The notes under the pieces were generated by a model. It made no database searches and had not been told where the DNA came from. It saw only the letters and a list, made by a program, of their open reading frames with translations. A program made the translations under genes and the position numbers. Of a stretch of DNA of 35,823 nt, positions 10,151-20,900 are shown in pieces; position 1 is the stretch's first letter; every line of letters starts with the position of its first letter. Source of the stretch: Priapulus caudatus (Eukaryota > Priapulida > Priapulimorpha > Priapulimorphida > Priapulidae); the NCBI RefSeq assembly GCF_000485595.1, contig NW_014577392.1:139356-175178 (forward strand). Reading direction: 5' to 3'.

Positions 10151-10699
10151 ATTTAGCTCATCTGACATAGTCAGATGCAGCTTGTAGAATCGCATGATCG
10201 TCCATCCGTGCGTGCGTCCGCCAACAGTGGGGCACAAATCTAAACGGCTCGATGTACGGATTCGAAAGTCGGGACGTGGGGGTGCCTGGGTGTAATCCGA
10301 AAACGAGTTCGGATGTCGAAGCTGGGGGTCAAAGGTCATTGCGGCACAAATCTAAACGGCTCGATGTACGGATTCGAAAGTCGGGACGTGGGGGTGCCTG
10401 GGTGTAATCCGAAAACGAGTTCGGATGTCGAAGCTGGGGGTCAAAGGTCATTGCGGCACAAATCTAAACGGCTCGATGTACGGATTCGAAAGTCGGGACG
10501 TGGGGGTGCCTGGGTGTAATCCGAAAACGAGTTCGGATGTCGAAGCTGGGGGTCAAAGGTCATTGCGGCACAAATCTAAACGGCTCGATGTACGGATTCG
10601 AAAGTCGGGACGTGGGGGTGCCTGGGTGTAATCCGAAAACGAGTTCGGATGTCGAAGCTGGGGGTCAAAGGTCATTGCGGCACAAATCTAAACGGCTCG
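10151..10699 (+). repeat. Hairpin/GTCCG element with 112-bp tandem array
   Basis: The element opens with CTCATCTGACATAGTCAGAT (near 10157), CTTGTAGAATCGCATGATCG and a short GTCC/GTGCG run. It then expands into a tandem array of period 112 starting at 10231, 10343, 10455, 10567 and 10679, truncated by the gap at 10700. The full units appear identical. Each contains AAATCTAAACGGCTCGATGT, AAAACGAGTTCGGATG and GGGTCAAAGGTCA. Reading frames through it are periodic artefacts. The single-copy form of this unit is in the repeat units at 2264 and 4489 and in the reverse copy at 25781-26169. Confidence 0.9.
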
Positions 10700-10925
10700 N
10701 NNNNNNNNNNNNNNNNNNNNNNNNNNNNNNNNNNNNNNNNNNNNNNNNNNNNNNNNNNNNNNNNNNNNNNNNNNNNNNNNNNNNNNNNNNNNNNNNNNNN
10801 NNNNNNNNNNNNNNNNNNNNNNNNNNNNNNNNNNNNNNNNNNNNNNNNNNNNNNNNNNNNNNNNNNNNNNNNNNNNNNNNNNNNNNNNNNNNNNNNNNNN
10901 NNNNNNNNNNNNNNNNNNNNNNNNN
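10700..10925. other. Assembly gap (226 N)
   Basis: A run of N directly interrupts the fifth 112-bp repeat unit. The array length is therefore unknown, and the sequence joined on the right (10926 onward) is not the repeat. Confidence 1.
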
Positions 10926-11041
10926 GTTTCTATAATGTACGTCGATGGTTGCTCAATTAAAACCGACTTCTTTTCACTCACTCATTTGTGTCCTTTTTGT
11001 GGTGAGCTACAGTGTCATTGACACTTTCATTGTCTTTGAAA
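10926..11041 (-). repeat. Dispersed repeat, partner of 19213-19336
   Basis: From GTTTCTATAATGTACGTCG through ATTTGTGTCC, GTGGTGAGCTACAGTGTC and TTGACACTTTCATT, this segment is the reverse complement of 19213-19336, with a few differences (for example ACCGACTTC versus ACTGACTTC on the same strand). It abuts the assembly gap. Family unknown. Confidence 0.8.
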
Positions 11042-11261
11042 TGTGATCGGACTACTTTGTAGAAATTCGCATCATAGAGCTGGCAAAAGTTTCGAGGGGA
11101 GCATAGAGCATGAATCTGTAGTTATTTAACATGAATAAAGTGTATGTTTTGTAAGTGCAGTAACAGTGTGAGTATTTTTAATTAATTTCTGTTCGACGCT
11201 TATTCAGGCCTGCAGCCTATGGACGCCCTCTACTGTTGTTCAACACCTGTACGAAGGGAAT

Positions 11262-11436
11262 CACTTTCCCCCGGGCGTAGATGGAGGGTGCCGCTACGTG
11301 GCAGCACTAGTGTTAAGATTAGGGTTAGGGTTAGGGAAATAAGGGTATAATAATATAATAATATAGGGAAATAAGTGTACGAAGTGACTAGTGCTGCCAC
11401 GTAGCGGCACCCTCCATCTACGCCCGGGGGAAAGTG
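11262..11436. mobile_element. Foldback element A with TTAGGG array in its loop
   Basis: Positions 11262-11311 and 11387-11436 are perfect 50-bp inverted repeats (CACTTTCCCCC... / ...GGGGGAAAGTG). The 75-base loop begins TTAAGA followed by three TTAGGG units (11313-11336) and then AT-rich ATAATATAAT. TGTACGAAG occurs just outside each arm (11248 and 11444) and once in the loop (11376). Confidence 0.9.
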
Positions 11437-11481
11437 ACACCCAGTGTACGAAGGTGCACTGCATGCAGTTTGCCTTGGGGC

Positions 11482-11532
11482 CATAGAAATAGTATAGATA
11501 ACCATAATATGGTTATCTATACTATTTCTATG
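11482..11532. repeat. Perfect 24-bp hairpin with AAT loop
   Basis: Positions 11482-11505 and 11509-11532 are exact reverse complements (CATAGAAATAGTATAGATAA...). It sits between two copies of a TGTACGAAGG..GCATGCAGTT sequence (11444-11471 and 11614-11640), so it is probably a small nested insertion in a larger repeat. Confidence 0.85.
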
Positions 11533-11539
11533 CTTGTGG

Positions 11540-12190
11540 CAGTGGTATCCAGTGGTGGCAGTGGTAGGAGTCTATCAATATTGATAGGTGGTATCCTGAG
11601 TGGTATCCTGAGTTGTACGAAGGGGGCGCTGCATGCAGTTCGAGGATGAGCAGGATAAGAGCAAGTTGAAAGCACAACCTTGCACATACTAACGAGTTTG
11701 TCAGACAGACCAATACTGGCAATAGGCAATAACCCTTGATCACGAGATTTTACGTTAGCGATCCTATGTTTATTTTATTTCGTATTTTTAATTATTTGAT
11801 TGGGTATTTTACAAAAATCTACATTTGTTACATGACTCATAAAAACACGTAATGGATTTTATAACACACTAGTAGAGCTCTCTATACAGTCTCTTTTAAA
11901 CGTATATGATTATGAAACTTACATACACATTAAAATTAGTAAAACAAAAATCACATGATCGGGCAAGGAATGCACCACTTAAAAATGACGAGTAAAACAT
12001 GGTTGCAATTACACTTTAGTATCCATACTCATTTGCAAGTACCTAAACACTAACAGATATCCAAAGAGACATGATACAAGATTGCGTGGCACAGCTTTGC
12101 TGTTGATCCTGAGCGCTGCTCGCGAATGAGAAGCGCAGTTCCGCGGGATATGCGCACGCGACCGCAGGGATGTTCAAGTATGAAGCGCTG
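11540..12190. other. Intergenic, no gene seen
   Basis: It begins with repeated GGTATCC and GGTGGCAGTGG motifs (11540-11615). It then turns AT-rich. No open frame with a recognisable product is present on either strand. Confidence 0.5.
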
Positions 12191-12196
12191 CCCGCA

Positions 12197-12239
12197 GTGG
12201 AGACGTGCACCAAATTTGAGGCCCGGCGCACGTCTCCAC
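12197..12239. repeat. 12-bp hairpin in a CpG-rich patch
   Basis: GTGGAGACGTGC (12197-12208) and GCACGTCTCCAC (12228-12239) are exact reverse complements. The surrounding 12100-12250 has many CG dinucleotides. It could be a small foldback remnant or an unannotated promoter patch. No adjacent first exon was recognised. Confidence 0.5.
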
Positions 12240-12249
12240 AGCGGTCAGC

Positions 12250-13170
12250 GGATAGTCTGTAGTTTTAAAAGATAACAATAAAGACTTTGTTCTAAATAAG
12301 AACTATCGGCGGCTAAATAAGAGCAATATACAGACCTTTAAATTTCTTGACTAGTCAGTCAAAGGGCTTGTTGGGGGTCCATTATGCAGAGCTTCCAATT
12401 GAAATGGCCCATGAAATTGTCAAGTGGAATTGTGTTTTTCGGAACCCCAGAGAAAATGTCTCCCTCTTACATGCACCCCCTCCCTGATCAATCACGCATT
12501 CAGGCGTAAACAATAACAGAGATGAAATTGTGTTGAGTTTATGGCTCTTGACGCACATGCATTGACGTACAAGACTGATGAAAGCACAGGCACTTGGAAC
12601 GTCTCAATAAAAATAAATCTTCACACAATTTTTTACAATGATCGACCGCCTGAGTGCAAAATAGGTGAACGTATGTGAAACATATACGGTTAGTACTTAC
12701 TGTGACATATCCGTGACTAACTGACACCACTAAATTGGTAAAATGTTCCATGCACCTTAAGAAATGCTGAGAAATATGAAAGAAGCTATATGTAAACAAA
12801 CACGCGTGTTGAGAGGTGCGTGCCTCCGATATCCATTTCGAGGCCCGCTAAGCCAAGCATAAAGCGCTCGGGCAAGACGTCACACACACAGCTACGTTCA
12901 TTGGCTAAAACAATCGAGTAGCGTGGTTAGGGATTTTCGGAATTATTTAATTTTAAGAAAAACTTCAATGTTCAATGAATGACGTACTCGTTCACTTCTG
13001 AAAGCGGGTAAAAATGCCTAATTTTTCCACTTCGGTGCGAAATGCATCGGCCGGGCCTTTCATTATTTACGAAAAGCAAACAGTCTCGCCAAACACCTAT
13101 ACACGCAGTAACGGGTCACGTCGTTGATGCCCCATTCACGCCCATCAACGAAGAAGGCGGGGCTAATTCT
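12250..13170. other. Intergenic, no gene seen
   Basis: No recognisable coding exon. Around 12870-12910 there is a GACGTCAC motif followed by ATTGGCT, which resembles CRE plus inverted CCAAT promoter sites, but I could not attach it to a transcript. Confidence 0.4.
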
Positions 13171-13176
13171 GATTAT

Positions 13177-13423
13177 GGAAATGCGAAAATGCAACAGAAG
13201 GACGTAGCGCAGTGCGCTAAACAGCGTGTTATTTTCGTATTGCTGCCAAACTCTATCGTAGAAAACCGTTCTAGCCTGGCAGAATGCCCTAGTTCCTGAA
13301 TTGCGGAAATGCGAAAATGCAACAGAAGGACGTAACGCAGTGTGCTAAACAGCGTGTTATTTTCGTATTTGTGCCAAACTCTATATTAGGAAACCGTTCT
13401 AGCCTGGCAGAATGCCCTAGTTC
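13177..13423. repeat. Tandem duplication of a 119-bp unit
   Basis: Units 13177-13295 and 13305-13423 share GGAAATGCGAAAATGCAACA, AGCGTGTTATTTTCG, AACCGTTCTAGCCTGGCAG and AATGCCCTAGTTC, with about ten differences. Frames are open through parts of both strands, but none resembles a known protein. Confidence 0.9.
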
Positions 13424-14935
13424 GATTTCGCATGATGCTAGGCGAATGTACTGTGTACGATTTGAGCTCAAGTTGGTTGAGTTAGGCGTAGTAAATCGTA
13501 GGTATTCTAAGGCTAGTAAATGACAAATTTCCCTTGTTTATTGAAGTCACACTCCTTCCCTATTATCTACTCCTGGTACAATGGAGTTTACTATGTGCAT
13601 TTGGCCTAAAGAGAAATAAAATCACAGCCACCCAGTATTCTTACTCCCTATTTCAAATGCATAGACGAGTTCAATGTACAGGGAAGCATCAATTACATTT
13701 AAAGGAGAAGATCTATTAACATCCCAGCCATGAGAGCATAAAAGAAACGAGACTGAAATTCACGAGGTTTATCAAGACGCGACACATAGCGAGGACATGG
13801 AGGGCCAGCAAGTCCTGACCTGGAATGTCATTTAATATTAGAAAGCATACAGCTAATTATAAGACATGCTGAAGACATGATATAGCCAATCATATGGCTA
13901 CCTGATGTTTCATTGCCACCAAAGGTCTTATCAAAAAGTGGGAATCGATACCCTTTATTAAAAATGTCTATTTCACGAGAAATTTATATATGTTATAATA
14001 TTATGACAAAATTAAAAACTTGGCAGCATGGCAAGATGGCAGTATATGCCATCAACAATGGTATTTCATCGATACACTAGCTAGAATTAGCTTAATTTAA
14101 AAGTAAGAGCATTAATGGATTTTTCTGAGGTAGAGATTTTAAATAGAGTCACAGATTAATATTTTAGCAAATTTTGGAGCTTGATTAACAAGATTTGGAC
14201 AAATTTGGCAAAAAATTTACATTCTGAACTCTAATTAGTTACAAGACATACAATGCTATGAACATGACCTTTGATGGATATAACTTTACCAGTGTTGTGA
14301 TGCACCTTATTATTGGGGACGAAGATGATAATGGACAATACTTAGGGAAAACCCAAATTACGTACATTACTTTCACTGTTGCGCTCGACTGTAGATCCTG
14401 TAATACAGAATTTTTGCGTGCATAATAGTGACACTGTTCTGTAGTGTAAAAACGGTTATAGGGGAGTTGTGCATAAGACAGTAATATGCAAAGTTAGATG
14501 CATTCTCGTTCACATGCTTATAAAAAACATCATGAAATAATTCCCTTACTGGAAGAGCATTTTGTAAATATCCCTACTAAATGCTTTACTGCTTGATGTC
14601 GAATTTCAGTACTTAATTTCATCAGCAAATTTACTTTGAAACCATTCAAATTATTTTTATAGCTTATGCCTGCTATCACTTCAAAAGGCTCGCTCTGTTA
14701 GAAACCTAAAAAGTTAGCTAGGAAATCTTAAAGCTAGATGGCACTGGAACGGAATTTGAAATTACTTTGATCAACTTGTAACTCGATCATTTTAAAATCT
14801 AGATTTGATAGAGACCAGCAACCAACGAGCAGACTTACAGAACAGCAACTTTTACAGGCGGCTGGTAAGCACGGGCATCCATCATATAGTGTCATATCAT
14901 CTATATGCATAGTAGTCAGATGGAGGAAGTTTGCA
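13424..14935. other. Region 3' of the adenosine deaminase gene, no other gene seen
   Basis: AT-rich sequence that must contain the adenosine deaminase 3' UTR on the minus strand. The first exact AATAAA on that strand is at 13954-13959, almost 1 kb after the stop. A nearer variant signal may be used instead. No further coding exon was recognised. Confidence 0.4.
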
Positions 14936-17900
14936 TTACAGCCTTGTGCAGCATTCCTGCAGTCCATATTGTTCCTTCAAATGGTTCAGCAGCTCGTCTT
15001 TTTCGTCGCGTGGCAAAAAACACGACCTTGCAGCGTTGAAGTTCTGTGAAGAAAAGCGTGTTTCCGTGAAAAAAGACATCCAGGCATCTAGCAGGTATTA
15101 TATTACTTACAAAAGATTCTTGTACGTACCATGCAGTTTCTTGAAAGTTTTAATACTAAGAGAGTAAGTGATGAGCACAAATATAATTATATTGCCGAAC
15201 TGTTTAGCCACCATAATAATTTCCCTAAAAAGTGTGTTATTAACTGCACTACAATGCAAAGAAAACATTTCCACAATTACTACTCAAAACAAATCTCTCC
15301 TTTGTGAAAATACTATTTTATAGATGTAGCTCTTCGCTCAGCAATAAAAAAATGCCTATTACTGAGCGAACGGCTACATAGGTAGAACTAGGTACAGACA
15401 GCCAAACAAAAATAAAATTGATTATGTTCTGATTACTCACAGTACGTGCCAGAACTCTTTCACTGAAGTGCAGCTTGTTGAATCCTACATCGTACTCATC
15501 TCCAAGTGTGTTCTGAATCACTGTCGGGTCATCCGTATTTAGGGAGAAGTTCAAATCATCATTTGCAAACCTGGGCACACAAGTTCACTCATGTTACCTC
15601 ACAAATGAACCCAGATATAATAATTACTGATTTATTCCAACAATTAAGTTATTTGTCCGATTTCTTTCCATTGTAGCTGGAAATTACGTCAACCGGCTTT
15701 ACATTATGATGGCCCAAATGGCTATGTTATCCCCACGCAGCTATTGTATGCCAGGCTATCAGAGAAATAATCTATCAGTATCAGAGTATTCAGCCTTTAG
15801 TGAAGAATTAAATGGCCATTTAGCCACCATACTCGAGGCTATTTAATTTCACTAGTTTTATTCCATGATTTTGTTGCAATAACCCGATATCTACACCGAT
15901 ATCTCACAAACACAAAGAGTATCTAGAAAGTGCACCAAAACCTACATCATGTGACAACAGCACTTCAGTAAAGGAATAGTCATAACAATGTTTCTATTAC
16001 TTAATTAGATTTACTCGTATACAATATGATAGACAACAGGTACTATAGTATTTATACCTGATTGCAGGGTGCTTGGACCAGTCCAAAGTAACTGCTCCTG
16101 TGGCCTGACTTGAGAGCAAGCAGACTTCAAAGTGAATATCCCTGGCTCGCAAATCCTGATATATTGCTTCATCCTCCACTGTATGATATCCGTGGCCTAT
16201 TCGCTGGGCAAGTAACTCATATACAGCCTAAGAAACAATATTGATAAAGTTTTTATACTTATGCTATTACAACCTCTATACATCACCATTAGCAAAAAAT
16301 ACCATTATACGCATAGAATTATTATTAGTAAACTTAAGTAAACTTAGTAAAGAATAATTTTAATATACATACTATCGGGAGTAAATAAAAACACATTTTA
16401 AAACATGTAACACGCATAAAAATGTGTTTTCATTCACTACTGCAAATAATGTTTATGTAAACTTGCTAAGTCGGTATGCATAATAGATAGAGCTTAAATT
16501 CAGATCACAGCCTGTGACAGGTTGATCACATAGTGTTGAAAACCTTAAGAAAAACAATTTAATTGGCTTATTTTCACAATTCTATTAAAGGGATAGTAGA
16601 CTCCAGGATTTTACTGCATACAACTGTACTTACTGTATAACAAATCTATACCCACACGTATTTGTTACCAGATACATAATTTAATTGTTATAATTAATTA
16701 CACATCAACGCTACGAAATTTGAACGGCGCCATATGACACCCGCAATCGTGCTGCCACCCCGAACAAGTTGCGTATTTGACAATTTATTTTGCACGTTTC
16801 AGACCGAGGGCTAATCACAAAAGTGCAATTATATTTATACCTAAACGCTATTTAACCGAACGATATTCCTTTTAGGGCAAATTTATATATTACAATCCTT
16901 TTGCTTTTAAATTAATAAATAAGAAACACCCTTGGTCTGTAGACCTTGGCTGAAGTGGTTTTGCGCAACTTATCAGATTCGCTTTGAGTGGCGCCACCGT
17001 CGTTGTAATCAAACTGTAGTCGTTAGTTTTAAAACATTTTTTAATAATATTTCTAATGGTGATTGAACCATGAAACTTTTTATGTAGTGTAATTTTAACC
17101 TAGATTAACTGAAAATAACCCTAGAACCTAGAGTAAACGATCCCTTTAACATTATGTAAGCATAGATATCAGATATGCTACACATAGATCATTTGTCCTG
17201 ATCAACACTCTCTCTCTTCTCCCATACCCTAGTTACTTCATCTCAAATGCAACACACGTTTAGAGTTTTAAATATTTACCGCTTTTGCATTAGACGCAGG
17301 ACCTGCCTCTGCAGCATGAACTGTCCTGCTGATCCCTAGTCTGGCTGCCTCCTATCATCAATAAGAACAAATCAAAAAGCTTTCAACCATTGATCCATGA
17401 TAACAAGAAACTGCTCAGTGCAATTGACAGGTGCAGTGCAGCACATTGAATATTGGTGTGAAATTGAAGTCTGGAAAAACGTTTATCACTAGACAAAGAT
17501 TAAGAATGATAACAGATGTGAGTTCGTAGAGCTAATCCAAACACGTGTCACACTGCAAAGTAAAAAATTTTCAAAGTGCACCTAACCTGGAAAGCCTTTT
17601 TATGATCAGGATGGGTTGGTTGGCTCTCATCTCCTGCTAAATCTATACCAACAACTCCTTTGCTTCGAAATTCCTGGCACAAATACACAACTTCACTCGA
17701 CCAATCTGAAAATATGTCACCACAAGTTTTCAGCAAATAACGTATACACAAGACTTACATATATAAATACCAATTTCTCACATTAGTTAAAAGGCCTTTA
17801 AATATATCCTTTCACCAGTTCATGATGTCACACTTAATAACATCGTTTTAGGGTGCATATATATATAGATCTTGTATGGCCGATGCATTACCTGGAAATG

Positions 17901-20900
17901 GCCGGATGCAACACAGAATCTGACGCACTTTGATATTGAAATCTTTTTCACCTTGTGATAGCCCCTTAGACACAGTCTCTACTACCATTTTTGGGGTCAC
18001 ATCTCCCTAGAAATAATAAACAGTCAAATTAATTGGTGTCACGCTAGTGAGCTTTCTATAATCATAATTTCTAAAGACATATATAACAAACAGCTTTGTA
18101 TAATGTTAACAATATCACCCTGGATAATAAATACATGGTTCCCATGCACAATATCTAGTTTATAATCTTCATAATTATATAAGTACAATTTTTTTAATGT
18201 GCGTACTGGTACTAGTTGCAGTCTTGTCTAAACATAGTGACTGAGCTGCAGAGATGAAATGATTCATATTAGCCAACTCAGCTTGCCATTGAGAGCAGAT
18301 GTCTGGAAGCTCAATCTCTTTTTTGCCACAAACCATATCCACTTTCATAAATAATAAAATGCTTCCATACTCGATAGATCGGTACTATCACTGAAATAAA
18401 CAATCCACAACATCAAAATCTGTTAGTTTCAACTTCATAAGGGAGATTTTCTTATATTACTGATTTTTTGTAAGCATATGCAGTCGCAAGATGCAAACGC
18501 CGTAGGCGCGAAGCCAATCTAGGGGGGTCCGGGGGCATGCCCCCCGAAAATTTTTTGATTTTGGATAGTCTGAAACTCAATTTCCTGCATTCTGAGCAAT
18601 AAAAAGCCCATATATCAGACTGACAATTTTTTTTAATTTTTTTTTTTATCTGGACAAAAATTAGTGCCGGGCGGAGATAACCGACTCGTTTATAATGCCG
18701 GGCGGGGGCGGCAACCGCGAGTGCCGGGCACACCCGCCCGCCGCCGCCCACCGTGGGCAGAACTCTGCTTACTGGTCAACAGGTTCTTCTTAAGCTGTAA
18801 GTAGTGTACGTATACACACAATTCTTATCTGGTTATACTCGCCGGTCATATTACCTAAATTAAGGTGTTACAAAAAATTTCCTGTCATACTTGAAAGAGA
18901 AATGTCTCCACCAAGTACAAAGTCCAATCATTTTAACCTCTGACTTGCTCAGTCAATATCAATTCTTTGTCAGAAACCTAGCAAAACAACCTGTCGAAAA
19001 GCTGAAGCTTAAAAGGTCGAGAAGCGAAAGACATGCTTTATATTCAGGATATACGACTGAAAAAATATACATGTATGAAAAATGCCACAGTCGAGTACAG
19101 GTATAGACAATGTCGTGCTATACCACCTGCATTATGAACAAGATTTACACGACTGACGTAGATGGCTTGCATAATGTGTAATGTGCAGTGACGAAAAATG
19201 TAGTAGCCACCTGGGTCCCCTAAAGTAATGAAAGTGTCAATGACACTGTAGCTCACCACAAAAAAAGGACACAAATGAGTGAGTGAGAAGAAGTCAGTTT
19301 TAATTGAGCAACCATCGACGTACATTATAGAAACGAAGAGTATATATGGGAGAAGTATAGAAGAGAAGTATATATACTCTTGATAATTATGTGTAATTTT
19401 TTATGTGAAAATAAATGTTTGAGATGTGAAAGTCTGAGATGTGGGCAAGTGATGGCGTTACACCTAAATGATTTAACGTTTTTATAATATTCAGATTTAG
19501 GCACTGCCTAAAAGCGGAGCTCCCGATGTGTAACGTGCAAGATTGAGAGGATACGCTTATTCCACGTAGCTGCTATATACCACGTGACAATGGTGTTTCC
19601 CTGCCCATAACACAACTTTTGTCAAAGGTTAATTGGTTGCATGGAAGTGTTTACTTCGTATGAGTTTTTCTAGGCGGTAGCACACGGTTGCCATCTGTAT
19701 ATCGCAATAATAATTTATAAACTAAAATGAATCACATTTGTGACGGTAGATGGCGCTATACCCGCTTTGATGTTTCTTAGCGATTGCGTTCGAAATAAAT
19801 AGGTTATGCTGCGTTCCGACATGTTTTGTAAAACTTTACTCTAATATAGACGTTTTATCGGCAGGGTGGAGAGGAAATACCAATTTTGCATTAAAGATAT
19901 TGTCAATGAAATCTTGTAAAACGAACCAGACGAGTGTGACACCACAGACTGTTATCTGCATGTCTATATAATATGCTATATAATTGCCAAAACCTACCTA
20001 ATTTGCATTTTTTTACCTTAAATATCAAAACCCCTAGCCCTTATTCATTCACATACCAAAAATGAGCAAAATCCGTTGAACCTGAACTGACTAATGGCAA
20101 TTCCCATTTTTGCCAAAAAATTGCCGTGGCTCGAAAGTACGTAGACTGGCGTGCTCCAAAATAGGACGTTCAAACCTCTCCCATAGCAGTAACAACTATA
20201 CCCAATTTCAAACATGTGGGTCAAACGGTTCCTGAGTTATCGTTGACCGTAGCCAAATGTTGACGGACGGACGGACGGACGTACGACGGACGACGACCCA
20301 TGGCAATAGCTCATCTTGACGATGTCAAGGTGAGCCAAAAATATTAGGGGTCCAGCCCAAATTTTAAGGGCCCAACTTATTGCATGAAGCGCCAAAATTT
20401 GGGATTCGTTTACTCGGAAACTGATACTAAAATGGTGCTCTATTGTGCATTATGAGCATAAAGATTCGGAGCAAATAGTTGAGGAAAGAACTGCAATTCT
20501 TCTCCTAGCAGTTTCTTGTAGGTTTAAGTATAGATTGCTGTAGTTTACATGCTTGTGGTAAAAAAGATGTAGCAGAATTCTAGGATATGATAAAATGGTA
20601 ATTATATTAGTAATTAGGTATAGTATTAGTATTGGTATTAGTAATAGGGTATTAGTATTGGTAATTATATTAGCTTAATCGTAGCACTCAAACTGTAGTG
20701 AATGCACTGATTACAGAGTGTTTGGGTACGCAAACATACCCTCGCATTCTGGGCAACCTTCTGATAAAATTCTGCAGTACAACATTATTTTTCTGCGACC
20801 TAGACAAGTCTTAAATTTTCACCACTCATGGGGATGACTGATGACTTATATATTCTAATTAGTAAAAAGAGAACAACAGTTCCCTTGGGGGCATAAATGG

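Noticed and set aside
10231-10699. CRISPR-like array from the regular 112-bp periodicity
   Set aside because: The whole 112-bp unit repeats with no variable spacers, and the setting is a eukaryotic genome. It is a satellite-type array.
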